64,000 nucleotides of DNA from Chrysopilus asiliformis (taxonomy: Eukaryota; Arthropoda; Insecta; Diptera; Rhagionidae), in the NCBI GenBank assembly GCA_964034945.1, contig OZ035963.1:33015644-33079643 (forward strand). The letters are read 5' to 3'. Below are positions 1 to 13,000 of the stretch, one piece after another. The notes beneath the pieces are model-generated. The model made no database searches. It was not told the origin of the DNA and saw only the letters and a program-made list of their open reading frames with translations. Each line of letters begins with the position of its first letter. Position 1 is the first letter of the stretch. A program made the translations under genes and the position numbers.

Positions 1-771
1 AATTTTCGCCTGCGGTGCATTTTTCTGAAAAATTTCGATATTTTTCAAAAATTTGCATTTTTATTTTTAACATCCCCAATCTGGACTATCCACTAATGCG
101 ACTTGTAACTGATTTGCTTCTAACATTATTTTTAACGATCACTGACACACGTAAAACAAAATCAATTCATCAAAAATTTTACAATTTTGAAGGAAACGCG
201 CGATTTAAGACATGAAAAAATAGTATTTTTTATCTTTGGAAAAGGCATACAGCAAGCATATTCGATATTATGTGATTCGAAAATTAAAAAGTAAAAAAAA
301 AATATTAAAGGAATATGCTTGTAATTGCAGACAATGTCACGAATTTCTAAAAAATGGAATTTTTATTTGTCAGGGTATCGGGTTACCTTGATCGAAATCA
401 GCTGAAAGGCTTTGCGAGTAGGTATGTTCAGCTATAAAATATTCAACACAAACTTTCTTCAATTTGTAAAAAAAGCTCCAAAAACAAAAATTAATTTTTT
501 AAAAAAAAAACATTTTGTTAACTAAAACAAAACATGGAAAAAGAAGAAAAAATTAAAAATTGAAAAAAAAAATTAACAAACAAGTTAACACGAGTGTCCG
601 TCGGGACAACATGCTTTGCGATGTTAAGACTTCTTTCAGCATTTGTGTTAAAAATGACAATATTTCACTCAGAAAAGAAAAAAAAATATGCTTTCGTTTG
701 GTTAAAAGTTGTTAGCGAGAATTATCTTCCGATCAAGTAAAACTTCAAAAGAACAGAAAAAATTATATTAC
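1..771. other. AT-rich sequence left of the last PPIP5K exon seen
   Basis: Long A and T runs and no open frame above about 65 codons on either strand. The minus strand between 590 and 700 has a short stretch after a possible AG acceptor, but it is too short to call. The real 3' exon and poly(A) site of PPIP5K are probably here or just off the window. Confidence 0.4.
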
Positions 772-1045
772 CTTTGCACTTGTGATGATGCCGTTGTTCA
801 TAAGAACGAGACCGAGGCTCTGCGTCGGGGCTAAGTGGTCTCTTTGTGCCGAGCGATCCTGAGGACTGTTTATCTTGCTGCGCGGCAAGTTCTTCGCTTA
901 AGCGTTTTGCCAAGTCCATGGCCTCATGTCCAGAGACCGTATGATGTGCACCAATTGCAATTGGTTTCGATGACTTTAAATGGCGCGAGCGAACGGTTTT
1001 CGGTAAAGCGCATACCTCACTGGGCTCTTCTGGTGATGATGCTTG
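772..1045 (-). CDS. PPIP5K: PPIP5K exon 15 (C-terminal tail, His/Ser/Arg-rich)
   Basis: An open exon from acceptor AATCAG (1048-1046) to donor GTAATA (771-766). It encodes a tail with [20 protein letters not shown], then [14 protein letters not shown] (helical) and [20 protein letters not shown]. It ends one base into a codon, so translation continues further left, where 1-771 shows no exon I can place. Many coding-like features but no known domain. Confidence 0.6.
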
Positions 1046-4000
1046 CTGATTTTTTAATCAGTATTTATGTTAATTTATCATTTAATTTATATCAAACTCA
1101 ATTTTAGGGTAGAGTGGAACTTTCTCCTATATGAGGGACTTTCAAACAGCTCAAATTTCTCTGCAAATACAAACTTTTGACCCACACCGCTGTTTGTTAA
1201 TCTAATATCAAATTTAATGCTGGAAATACAATTAACCCCGTCTTGACGCAACCTACTCAACGAAACGCCGCCATGAAAATATGCTGGCTACAATGAAAAT
1301 GGAGAATGAAAGACATTTTTCAAGTTTGATTTGTCAAACAGATAGAATATTTTTATTCTTAAGACTTCCTGGGAAGCGTCAACGGCGAGCGTCATTTTGT
1401 ATAAAATGTGAGCATAAGCATATAGTAGTGCCGCTAGGATTTTATTAATATTTCTGCGTAGATAGTACCGCTGCTTGTTGTGGGTTTTGTAAAGAGCTAA
1501 ACAGAATTGGAACGTCAACAGCGCGCATCAACGGCAAACGTCATATTGCCTTCGACTATTGTCGCCGACTTGACACAATGGAAAGCGTCAACGGCGGACG
1601 ACATTTTATGTCAAATGTGAGCATCGACAGATAGTACTGCCGCCTTTTGGTAGGTTTTGTTACTAATTCTGTGTAGATAGGTTTTGTAATTAAATTTTGG
1701 CCCTAACTGCAGTTTTTTAGTTGAGTTCAAACTAAGTCGTCATTCTGTCAGCAGCGTTGGCGCTGCGTGAGTTAAAAAAAAATGACGCGGACACCCGCCG
1801 TTGACGCTCGCCACTTTCATACAAAATGTATGAATTTAACTTTTTTGCGTCAAGAGAGCGTCACGAGGGGGTGATTGTATACCCGGGGTAAGATTATGCG
1901 GCTTACTCCTGTTACGAGTATATATTAGAACTTACACCTATTAATTTACAGAAAACTCGCTCTAATTTTCATTTACAAATAGATAAGCATAATAAGTCGA
2001 AAGGTATTCTCCGTAACCACACTTTCGCCGAACGCACGCAAATCACCGCTAACACAAGAATATAGATAATGCGTTCACATCAAATTAATCTGCTGTGGAT
2101 CGCCTAAATTTGACTCTGTTCGATTCGGGTCAGACGGATATGTCAACTTTGTACACTCTTAACAAAAATTTCGATGACTGAGTTCGCAAAATCGAAAATA
2201 CTCGTTTGGTGGAATTTTGGTGTTACAGGAGAAAATACTAAAGCAGTAACACCCATCGCAGCGGATTTTCAAATATTTGGGCGTCGATTCAAGCATATGG
2301 CGAATTATGGCGAGAATGTGGATCTGATTGGCCGACTCTTGCTCGCCTATATTTGCCAAATCAGTCGCTAAAGTTTGATTCGTCTCTGCGGGAGTGTACA
2401 GCTGGCTTAACAAAATTATGTATCTTGATCTGATTCTTTAAAAGTATTTTTAGAATAATGCGCAAATCCGACAAATGCGCCGCAGGAGAAATATCTTTAT
2501 TTTCTCTTTACTTTTTTTTAAACAAAAAAATAAAGCACCGACCGTGGCAAAACCTTTTCAAATAATTCCGAATCCAAACCAATTTAAATTGATATTTTGT
2601 AGGAATTTGAACTGCATGAAATTTCCCCGTATATAAAATTGTCCCACGCTACCCTATTATGTATAGATCGTTACATACTTCGCTTGGATTTTTGGAAGTA
2701 TTCGGTGGACTTTCATCCAGATTCAAATCGTTTTCTTCATCAATTCGTGTAGGGTTCGTCTCATCAGGACTCTGAAAATCAATTTGTATATTTTTTAAGT
2801 ATTCGTTTTTAGTAAAAAAAAAATCAATAATAATTGTATACAATATTTTTAGATTGTGCTGAATCGTTTCTGCTGTGCGGTCGAAATCCTGGACCCGGTG
2901 GCAAATTCTTCTGAACGCAACAGTTAACTCCGGGACTAAAATGTAACTCGACATGAAATCTTTCCTCCGATGAGGGATCTTTGGTTGGATCTTCATACAA
3001 CATTATTACAATTTGTGACATATAATTTAATTCCGACACCATCGAGATGTATTCCATTGCCCTACGCCACTGCTCATCGGTTAAAACGTTTAATAGACCC
3101 CCAAAACGAAGTACGGTAAGAAGTGAATGAACATGGCTTTCACTTGTGAAGTACAGACGGGTTCTAACATGTCTACCTGGACTCGATACGCCGTGACTGT
3201 AACGTGGATTTAGTCTATTTACACTTTCATTGCCAACTTCTTCAATATTACGTTGAAGATCTGCTTTGATTTTCTTCAGAAGTGGCGTACAAATACCTTG
3301 ACCAATTGTCAATTTCTCTTGAATCGTCAATCCATACTCTTGCGGTATCACAATATCTGCCAAATATTTAGCATAAATATATAATTCCTCTGCTTGTTCG
3401 TATTGTAATGTGTGCTGATTGTGCTGAAGATCATACTTTATACAGTCGTATATATCAGGTATCTTAGAAATATCAAAATCTTTGCTTTTTGTTGAAAAAT
3501 CCTTTTCTATTTTGCCCCATCGTCTGCCCATCAGATCCCAAGTTTCTCCGTGATAAAGTAGGGCATCTTTAGTTTTTGGATCCTCCTTTTTAATAGTGAT
3601 TATAGCCATAAGCGATTGAATTAAAGCGTGAACATGTGTACAACATTTGACTGGATTCTTGACAAAATCCATTGCTTGATTAATACTAATACTGTTGCCA
3701 GGATTAATGGCATCTCGATCCTCTTTGGTAAAGTCTCTGTCGATTTGCATCAACTCATGGAGACGATTCTTTGCCCTAATCAACGAAATTAAATTAACAT
3801 TATATTTTAATAACTCGACTTTCTCGATCTCGAAGATTTTAATATTTTTATTTTGATAATTTTCGGGCTATAGATAAGGTTGGAATATTTTTGTTTCTTT
3901 CGAAACCATTTCTATTCAAGTACTAGATTTATTATGGCCGCAATTGAATAATACAATTGAAATAAATGGAAGTAATGAGGAACTGAATTTTTTTTTTGAT

Positions 4001-7000
4001 AGGAAATATCAAGTTTGTAGCTGAATGGCTGGATCTCCATCACGCTATAGTCACTGACCTGACCACGAGGGATGTGGACGTGCAAGGGGATTTCAGGTCA
4101 GTCACAGAGATATATGGCACCATAACAAATAATATTATTTTACGACGACAACACCTATTCTAATAGCAAATGTGAATACCCCTATTGTATTATTCAATTG
4201 TGGCCATGAGAAATTTAGTACTGGAATAGAAATGGTTTCGATAAAAACAAAAATATTCCAACAGACCTGAAAATTATTAAAATAAAATTATATTTTAATA
4301 AAATTTCCACTTACATATTTTGATATTTGCTACTATCGCAGTCATTATCGAGTAAACCATTTGTATTTGCGCTTTTTACCATTTGGACCAAAATTGGTGT
4401 CAGTTCACCTTCCAATGCTAACAAACCTTTGGCGAATGCAGCTGCAGTCATTTGAACTCGACCCTCGTCTGATGCATAGATTTTTAAATCGTGGCGAAAT
4501 GTTGAATGCAATCTGATTGGAAATTTGTTTTCTAAAGTGATCGATGGAAATTATTGTATAATCAAACCTTAATAACCCCAAGCCTTGGGTTCCCGAATAA
4601 TCATGCCTGCCTTGACCTCCGGGATACATGCATCGAAAAATTCTGCCCAACTCTTCGGCTTGAATCCGTCCAGCGGGCGTTAACTCACCACCCCATTTCA
4701 ATATTAAGACTAAAGAAGGCTCCTTTGGAACATCTACTAATACAAGTTTGTTATTTATCCAATATTTGAGCGGCTTATGAGAATATTGTTGAATAGATTA
4801 TCCGAAAAAATTGTCAGTCAACCCTTTATGGTATTATGATTTAAATAAAATCTAAAGCTTTAATTTTGAATTTGAAGAAAAAAAACTATTTTCGTGGTTT
4901 TAAAATCAGGATATATTCAGAAAGTATTCTGTGGTAGGTTATCAACAAGGCAATGAGGAAGACCCATCTTCGATGGTTGTAGCAGAGGGAAATCCTGTTA
5001 GAATTCGCAAGTGTACGTGCTCGATTACTGGAAACTAGATATTTAGGACAAAACGCAACACTCAAAGACCCCAATACAAGGTGGAACATCATGTATCGAA
5101 GGATGAATGGTTTGAGAGTCAGGGAACTTAACAGGCAATCGCGTCTTTCGAAAAATCAAAGACTGCCAAGGTCTCTTGAAGCAAAGCGCAAAAAAGGCAA
5201 GCCGACTAATCCCCCAGCTAAAGTTAGGAACGTGACCGGTAAGAATAATGGTAGTGATCCCTGCAAGCAACGGACTGTTGCAACAGCTAGAGCTGCCAGG
5301 CCCTCAACCTTAACAGGAGCCACTAGAAGTGACAAAAACTCTGTTAAGGTCAAGAGGGTGAGGTATCAGGAGCAGCGAGCCGAAATAGCAAGAGCAATCT
5401 CTAGTGCTGATACCCCCCGAGTACCGCCGAGCCATCATCGACTACACTACGAGTGACGGTTGCTTGTAATAGCCAAATTTCTTTCACCGCGGCCTGGAGA
5501 GTCCCGGAAAAGCAATCCTGTAGTAGGATGCACATTCCACGGGACCGACTGGCATAAGGGGTCAGCGTTCAATCTAGAATACTCGTTAGAAAATGATTAT
5601 TTGATATATGCGGGCATTTTTTTGTCCTTTCACCTTTCATTCAATAGAACTGTTTGAATGAAAGTTTTTGTTAAAATAATACAAAAAGGTTGACTAAAAT
5701 CGACAATTCATGATATTAAAAAAAAATATAGAATGCTTTCAACAAAAATCAAATTGAACATTGAAACATTTATGAGACACAACATAAAAATATGTGAACT
5801 TTAACGTACTGCCGGAAGAATTGTTACCATCATCTGAGCTAGAACCTCTAGGTCGTCCCTTCGGCTGGTATTTCATTTGGACTTTTCGATTAATACCTGA
5901 AAAGTGACCGTACCTGAAACGAAATAAGGGTGCAATTAAGTTTAAGACTGAATTTTAATGTTGGTAATCTAACAGACAAGCAAATCTGCAAATGTCGCTT
6001 TTTTAAATTAAAAAGTTTTAGAAATATCTTATCTTGTAGGTGTCTTGAATATAAATCTGCGGCAAAAAACTAAAAACCTTAAGGCCCAACTATGATAGAC
6101 ATAAGAACGCATATGTAAATGTCAAATTCCCAACGAATGTTGACATACATAGCTCTCAACATAAAAGCTAATCTTCATTTTACCTCAAGTGGAAATTAAT
6201 ATGGCCACAATATTATTAAATTCACACTAAAATTTTAGGTTATGTTCACTATTTACATATGCCAGTTCCATTTGTATCGAATTATTCATGCTTAACGAAA
6301 GTTTAACGAAGGTTTGAAAGTGGCACATGTCTATTGTGGGTAATAACATTGACTTTCTTATTCTGGAAATGACATATGCAGCTACATGCGTTCTTATGTC
6401 TATCATAGTTGAGCCTTTAATGATAGTTCAAAAACAAAATGGATAAACGGTTTCTAATCTACATCCAGCACAACATATTACATTCTATTAATACAAAATT
6501 ATCTAATATTAAAGCTCACATTTCTAGAACGCTTTTCAATTGCTCCAATTTTCCTTGTTTTTCTTCTATTTCTGAATCTGCGGCTTTCGTCTGTATCTCA
6601 GCTAGAAGAGATCTTGCAATGTCTAGAATTTCCTGTAATTGTTTTGGTCGTTTCAATTTGACATGGCCGTGCTTATAACCATCGTACTTTTCAAATATTT
6701 CAAAAAACCTGTCAGGTAATCTCATTAAACATTTTATCAAATTAATAATTTATTGCCATACTTTGGATGTCTAACTTCTACTTTCATTTTTTGCTTTGGA
6801 GTTCGATCTCCATGTCGAATAACAGCTACCACACATCGAAGTTCCATCATTTTACCAAATGTGGTAGGCACAATTGGAGGATCATCCAACTGAAATGGCA
6901 CTGACCAGGGAATATGCAATGTTGGTGTCAACTCTCTTAAAATCATATTCCCCAGAATTTTTGCACAATCATCGTAATATTTGTTGGAGTTTTTCACAAA

Positions 7001-10000
7001 ACTAAAGCCGTTCACATCACAGACATATGATTTTCCGTTCGCTCTGTTGAAAAACAAAAACAACAAATGATTAAAACCAGACATTTTTTTTTTGAACAAA
7101 AATTAAAGCATACCGTAATAAATCAAATCCACAGACAGTTTGCTTGAAAGCAAGACAAACTTTTCGAGAAATCAGTTTTTCAGCATTATTTAATATTACA
7201 GGATAACGTATTTCCTTCCCCTCGCTATCTCTTTCTACTTTGCCATCTAAGGCTGGACTCTTTCTCGCTTCGGCATGCGCATAATCTGGACCGACAGTGT
7301 AAACTTTTACATCCGTCCCTGAAATATACACTGAGTTTTAAAAGTAATGCTAGATCAGTAAAAAATTATTGAAGTTATGGATAAATGTGTAATTATAGTA
7401 CATACGTTAATACCATGTTTTAGTTGAATTATAAAATCTCTCTCCACCACAAGAATTTGTTAGTTTTTAAAAAGTTTTGGTTAATCAGGCGTAATGCTGG
7501 CAGCAAATTGCTGTAGTTACATGCATTGATTTTATTTTATTTTTATATAAATATTTGTTTGTAATATCTAAAATCTCAGAGGGGTCAGAGAGGAGAAGTG
7601 TGTTGAAAATACACTTAAAGTTTCATATCATAGTAAAAGCTCTCATTTCAAATTACATTTTCTTAAATAAGCCTATCCCGCTTTCACTTCTTTCGCTACC
7701 CCCAAAATTATCTCTTGATTCCGGTTTAGATATTGACATCTCCTAACTTATTAGCTCGAGTTAAGAGGATCTTAATAGATTTCGTATTCTGGAGAACAAG
7801 TTAAGAGATGTGAACAGAGATGTAAACCTCTCAACTTTCATGGTGAATTTTAATGGGTTTTGCGATTTTGAAAACAAAGTTAGCAGATGGCTCTAACTTC
7901 AAAACCTCTTAACTTGAGAGAACCTCCTAAATGTTGTCTTACGACCTCTCAACTGGTATGTTGCTTGTAAAATTTGTTTCGGGGAGGCCTCAATGTTTAG
8001 GAAAGTTGTGTAAAAGGAACATTGTAAAACGAACATTTTTTGCCTAGTACTGTTTTCGATCAAATTCACAGTTTTAGATAACATCGCCAGAAAAGTTGGA
8101 CTTGTATAGAAGACGTGAAATAGACATAATTTCAACATTTTTTATGTAAACTCATTAAAGTGTGGTTCTGTTTTTCAATAACGGTCCATTACCCCCGTCG
8201 CACACTTCAGCTAAGCTATGTGAGCGAGGCTAGCTATAGTTACATAGTTTAGCTGGGTTAGCTCACACCGCTGCACACTTGAGCTAAACTACGCGGCGAT
8301 ATTTAAATAAATGTATGCCATCAGTTGTATGCAATTGGCACTTACACATTTATGTCCAAAAAATACTACACTTTTGCAAACACCGATTCTACACGGTATA
8401 ACGCCGAAAGAGTGTCAGCGATGCCAGCGAAGTCGTTCGCGTAGTTGAGGTCTGAACTACGCGAGCGAGCTTAGTCCGTCTCGCCCATGACTAGGCGACG
8501 TATTTTCATAGTTTCGCTGAAGTGTGCGGTCACCAATGTAAATGCTAAGGATTTTACTTTCAGCGAGAAATTTAGCTCACGTAGTTGAGCTCGCTTAGCT
8601 GAAGTGTGCGACGGGGGTTAAGGCCAGAATACAATTGGCCCAACACAACATTTACGGCGACATTTCATGGTATCCTATACTCCTGTATACAATCAATCCG
8701 ACCAACTTTGTCGTCGTAAAAAGTTCAATCAAATTTAACTTTTGTCGGTCAGCTTGCCGACAAAATTTCATGGTTGATTCAAAATGAAATCTTATGGGGA
8801 CGTCATAAAATCTAAATTTCGTCACTCAAGAGGAAATTAAAGAAAGTATTAGAAAATATAGTTCGTATGCTGTGTTGCTTACATTCCTTTTATGTATGAT
8901 AATGGGTAACAAAAAAAAACGAAATTGCGATTTTTAAAAAGTCGCCATTTTGGTTACTTTCGGTTGACGGATTTCCACCAAAAATGGATGATCGTCCCAT
9001 TCTTTTCCGTACAAAGAGAAAAGATAGAGATACTTTTTTTTGTAATAAAGCTCCAATTGACTCAGGAGTGCTCAGGAAATGTTTTTAAGGGAAATTAAGA
9101 GGTCGAAATTTTTCATGAATACAATACTCTATTATACTACGTATAAGAAATTAAATATTCGTTGGGAAAAACCCTTTGATAAACGTATGTTTGAAAATAC
9201 AGTGGTGGCTCGATAATTCGGACACTTGGTAATTCGGACAGAAAGTTTTTAATATTAAAGACTCTGTAATTCGGACATAAGACAAAAAGTCTGTTTCAGT
9301 AATCCGGACACTAGATAAAAAATCGTGTTTGAACCTGTCACATGTGTTCAACAAAGACTTCTCGCGATTAACGGTATAATACGAATACAAATACGTATAT
9401 GTATGTAGGTAGAATTTGATTATGTTTATTCAGTTTCCTTCATATTCTTGTTCAGAGAAAGTTGTTTTTTCAAAACCTAACTATGGCTCTAATTAATAAA
9501 ATTAAACACAACTTCCTAACAATAAAAGAAAATTTGAAATTTTAAATAAATTAAAGAAAGGCAATAGCGTTAGAAGTCCCTCCGTCTGTTCGTCCGTCTG
9601 TGGCGTGGATTGCGGGCGCACGGATTGAGCTAGAGACTTGAAATTTTATGCAGATTCGTTTCTCCTAAAGTCCAAGGCTAAGTTCATTAATGGGCAAAAA
9701 TGGACCATTAGGGGGGTACCCCCCATACGAACGAAAACGTTTTTTGCAAATATTTCAAAAACGCTGCATCTTATAAAAAAAGTGCAAGAACAAAAGTTAT
9801 TTAGGATATGATTCTGGATAAAACTCCCTTACATCGAAAACCGATTGGAATAAATTTAAAAAATCGTATTGAAAAGTTTGACTTCAAAATAGAATTTTGA
9901 TACAACTGTTCACTGTTCAATTAAACTTCGAACAATGCCATATCACCATACGGGTTTTTCAATAATTGCCAGATTTGCAATTATTACTGTATGTCAAATG

Positions 10001-13000
10001 TCGTATCATGACAATACAATTTCTTATTAGTTAAAAATTGTTTTTTTTTTCAATATTGCGGGAAACCTCTTTGAAATTTTTGAGAGAAGCAACAAAACAT
10101 TTTCAAAAAGCTGAAAACAACTGACTATCACAAAGCCAAAATTCATTTCTATTTATAATTTCAAAGGAAAAGCTCACACCTCCCATTTTACAAACAATCC
10201 TTAAAAATGGTCATAAGGAAAATTATTCTATCGGTGGATAAATTTTGATACCGAAAAAAATTCTATAGGATGTGTAGACCACATACTGACGTAAAAACAT
10301 AGCAAAAGAAATGTGTAGAAAGAAATGTCTTTAAACAATTGGTTACAAAACTTTTGGAAGCGGAATACTTTTGAAATATATTTTCTAATATAGAAAAAAA
10401 AATAGTTTTTCTGTTAAAAACATCGGTTTGAGGTTGGTTTGTATAAATTTATATCAAAGTTAAAAAAAAGTCGGTTCTTTGCGGATTTACAACTCACGGG
10501 ATACTTTTTGGTGGACTTATGTTGGAGCTAAACGACCAACACACACCTATGCCGCGTTTAAAACCGATCGGTTCGGTAGTTTTCCCGCGAAAGGGTAACA
10601 TAGAAGAAAAAGCAAGCTTCGGATTCACTTTACCCCTCCCTTTACTCTCCCACTTCTCGGGCTACTTTTTTATGGGTCTATGTTAGTGCTGGATACCCGA
10701 CGAACATGTATACCTAATTATGAAAAACTGTCAGATATTGAACATTTAAAAATTTACAAAAGCAAAGCACAAACAATCCTCAGCAATAATAAAGACAAAT
10801 TTTGTTAATATTAAGGTTTTTTTTAATGTCTTAAAAATTGTAAAAAAAGACAAAACCCACAACGCGCTTTTAAAAGTTTTTGAATTTTTTTTTGAAAAAA
10901 GTAAAAATTTAATACCACTTTCATCCTCTAACAAAAATATGTGTCAGTTCTGGTCAACACAAAACTTTCTTTTGCAATTTTAGATTCGAAAAAAAAATAT
11001 GTAAAATATAACCTTTTCTTCAAATATCTAGAAAACCGTTAAAGATGCGTAAAAACCGTTAAAGCAAAAAATATAGAAAATTTTATTATACTCATTTTTT
11101 CCTAAAAGATCATGGTTATCGAGAAATTCTCACAAAAACTGTATTTAAAAAAAAAATATTGTATGCGAGGCACCCTTTGTAGCTACTGTTGATAAAAAAA
11201 AACTATTTACAAAAAATTTCAAGTCGCTAGGTCAACGAGTTATTTAAGATACGTACAGTGGACAGACCGACAGACAGATGCACGGCGATCCACTTAATTT
11301 TGCCTGAAACAGATTTCGTACTGATCAGAAAGTTTCTATCTACTCCCGTTCTCGAGTCGGTCGCCATCATGAGTACAATACTTTCTCTCTGTAGCAGAGT
11401 TGTTTAAAAAAACTGATTAGGATTTTTTTTTCTCTAATTTTCTGCAATTTTTCTTTATTTTAGGTCTTGATTAGAGATAAATTTCGCTTATTTTCATGTC
11501 CTGCCAAAAATGTCTCATGAAGATAGCAAATGTCTCATGAAGATAGCATAACATTTCTAATTTCTTTGACAAAAATGTTCATAAAAAATCTGTGCCAAAT
11601 TTTCTGGTGAAATATTTTGGAAAGACAAGATAATTTTACGGGCAAATAAATCATTTCTTATGATAAGCCGCCATTCACCAAATACAAATTTTTGAGAAAC
11701 TTAAGTTTAAAAAAAAAAGTTGATATCGATTTTTGTTTTCATTGTGTTGATATTTGACGATTCACTTGCACCTTCGGCTTCGGCCAAACCTTCGGCTTAA
11801 TTTTGGCCGAAGGTGTGATTTCTACCTTCTGGTTAATCAGTTATTAGAGATACGTAAAAGCCGTTAAATCAAAAAATTTAGAAAATGTTATTTAATTTAA
11901 ATTTTGTTATATGCATTTTTTTCAAAAGCGTTTATTTTGGAGAAATTTTCAAAAAAAAACTATATTTTAAAAAAAAAATTGTTTGTAAAGTACCCGCTAT
12001 AGCTAACGTTACCAAAAGTTCCCTCTATAGCAGATAAAAGTGGCCAAGAATTTAAAAAAAGCATCTGTAATGCTAAAGCCACATCTGCATATATCTTAGT
12101 TTCGTGATATGAGATGACAAACGCTAATGTGATCAATGACTATCGGCATATTCGCGTATTATTATCGAAATGCGGCGTAGTTTTGCTTGACAACCGATAA
12201 ATATTTCGCAACATGATACGCAGTTGCGGCTCTCACATAATGCAGAATCCACACGACCAAATAAAAAAGCGTTGACTATCAACCATCAACACGTTGGCGG
12301 AAGTTCGGGTATCTACATGGCAATATATGGCCGAAAAACAATTATAAACATATTTAAATCGATGACGGTGTATACAACATGTTCAATCACTTCTCGTAAA
12401 AGTGACACTTCTCTATGCTATAGGAAAGCCGGGTTTATTCCAGATATACAAACCCAGTGTTTTTTGGATGTGGTACGATTTTGTTTGACCACTGGATTAA
12501 ATTTCTTTAAGCTGTTTTGGTTCAATTAAAAAAACGAGCTTGGTTTTTTCGACAATCTAATGCCACGATCTAAAAAGTCGCAAGATTAATTCTCAATCAT
12601 AGAACGAGTACTATCAACCGTTGATAACCAATTCCATTAAAAATCAACACTAATTTGGTTGACCATGTGGATTCGGTATCTTTGCCTTTAATTCGTGAAT
12701 CGTAAGTAACTGATATTTGCGTCGTGAAAATTCGTTCAAACCAAATATATTTATTATTCTTGGCAAAATACGCATGCAAGTATGAGGCTTCTTAATTTAA
12801 ACAAAACACTCACCATCTGTTGGCATAAAATCCTCGTAAATGAAGGAACCAGTTTTTCGCACTCTCGATTCAGGCGAATATACGCTGCTTCGACTTCCAA
12901 TCTATAATCGAAAGTGATTTTTTTTCTGTGAAACTGCAATTTGAAAACTCACCTTCCGAAATAATCGTTGACTACCGCCTCCAGCTGATGTAGGATAATA

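Noticed and set aside
2159..2413. 84-codon minus-strand frame between PPIP5K exons 14 and 15
   Set aside because: Its direction fits PPIP5K, but it lacks clear acceptor and donor in the needed phase and the opposite strand is open as well, so I could not support it as an exon.
12224..12529. 101-codon plus-strand frame in PPIP5K intron
   Set aside because: No recognisable domain, no repeat partner with a preserved frame, and surrounded by AT-rich intron.
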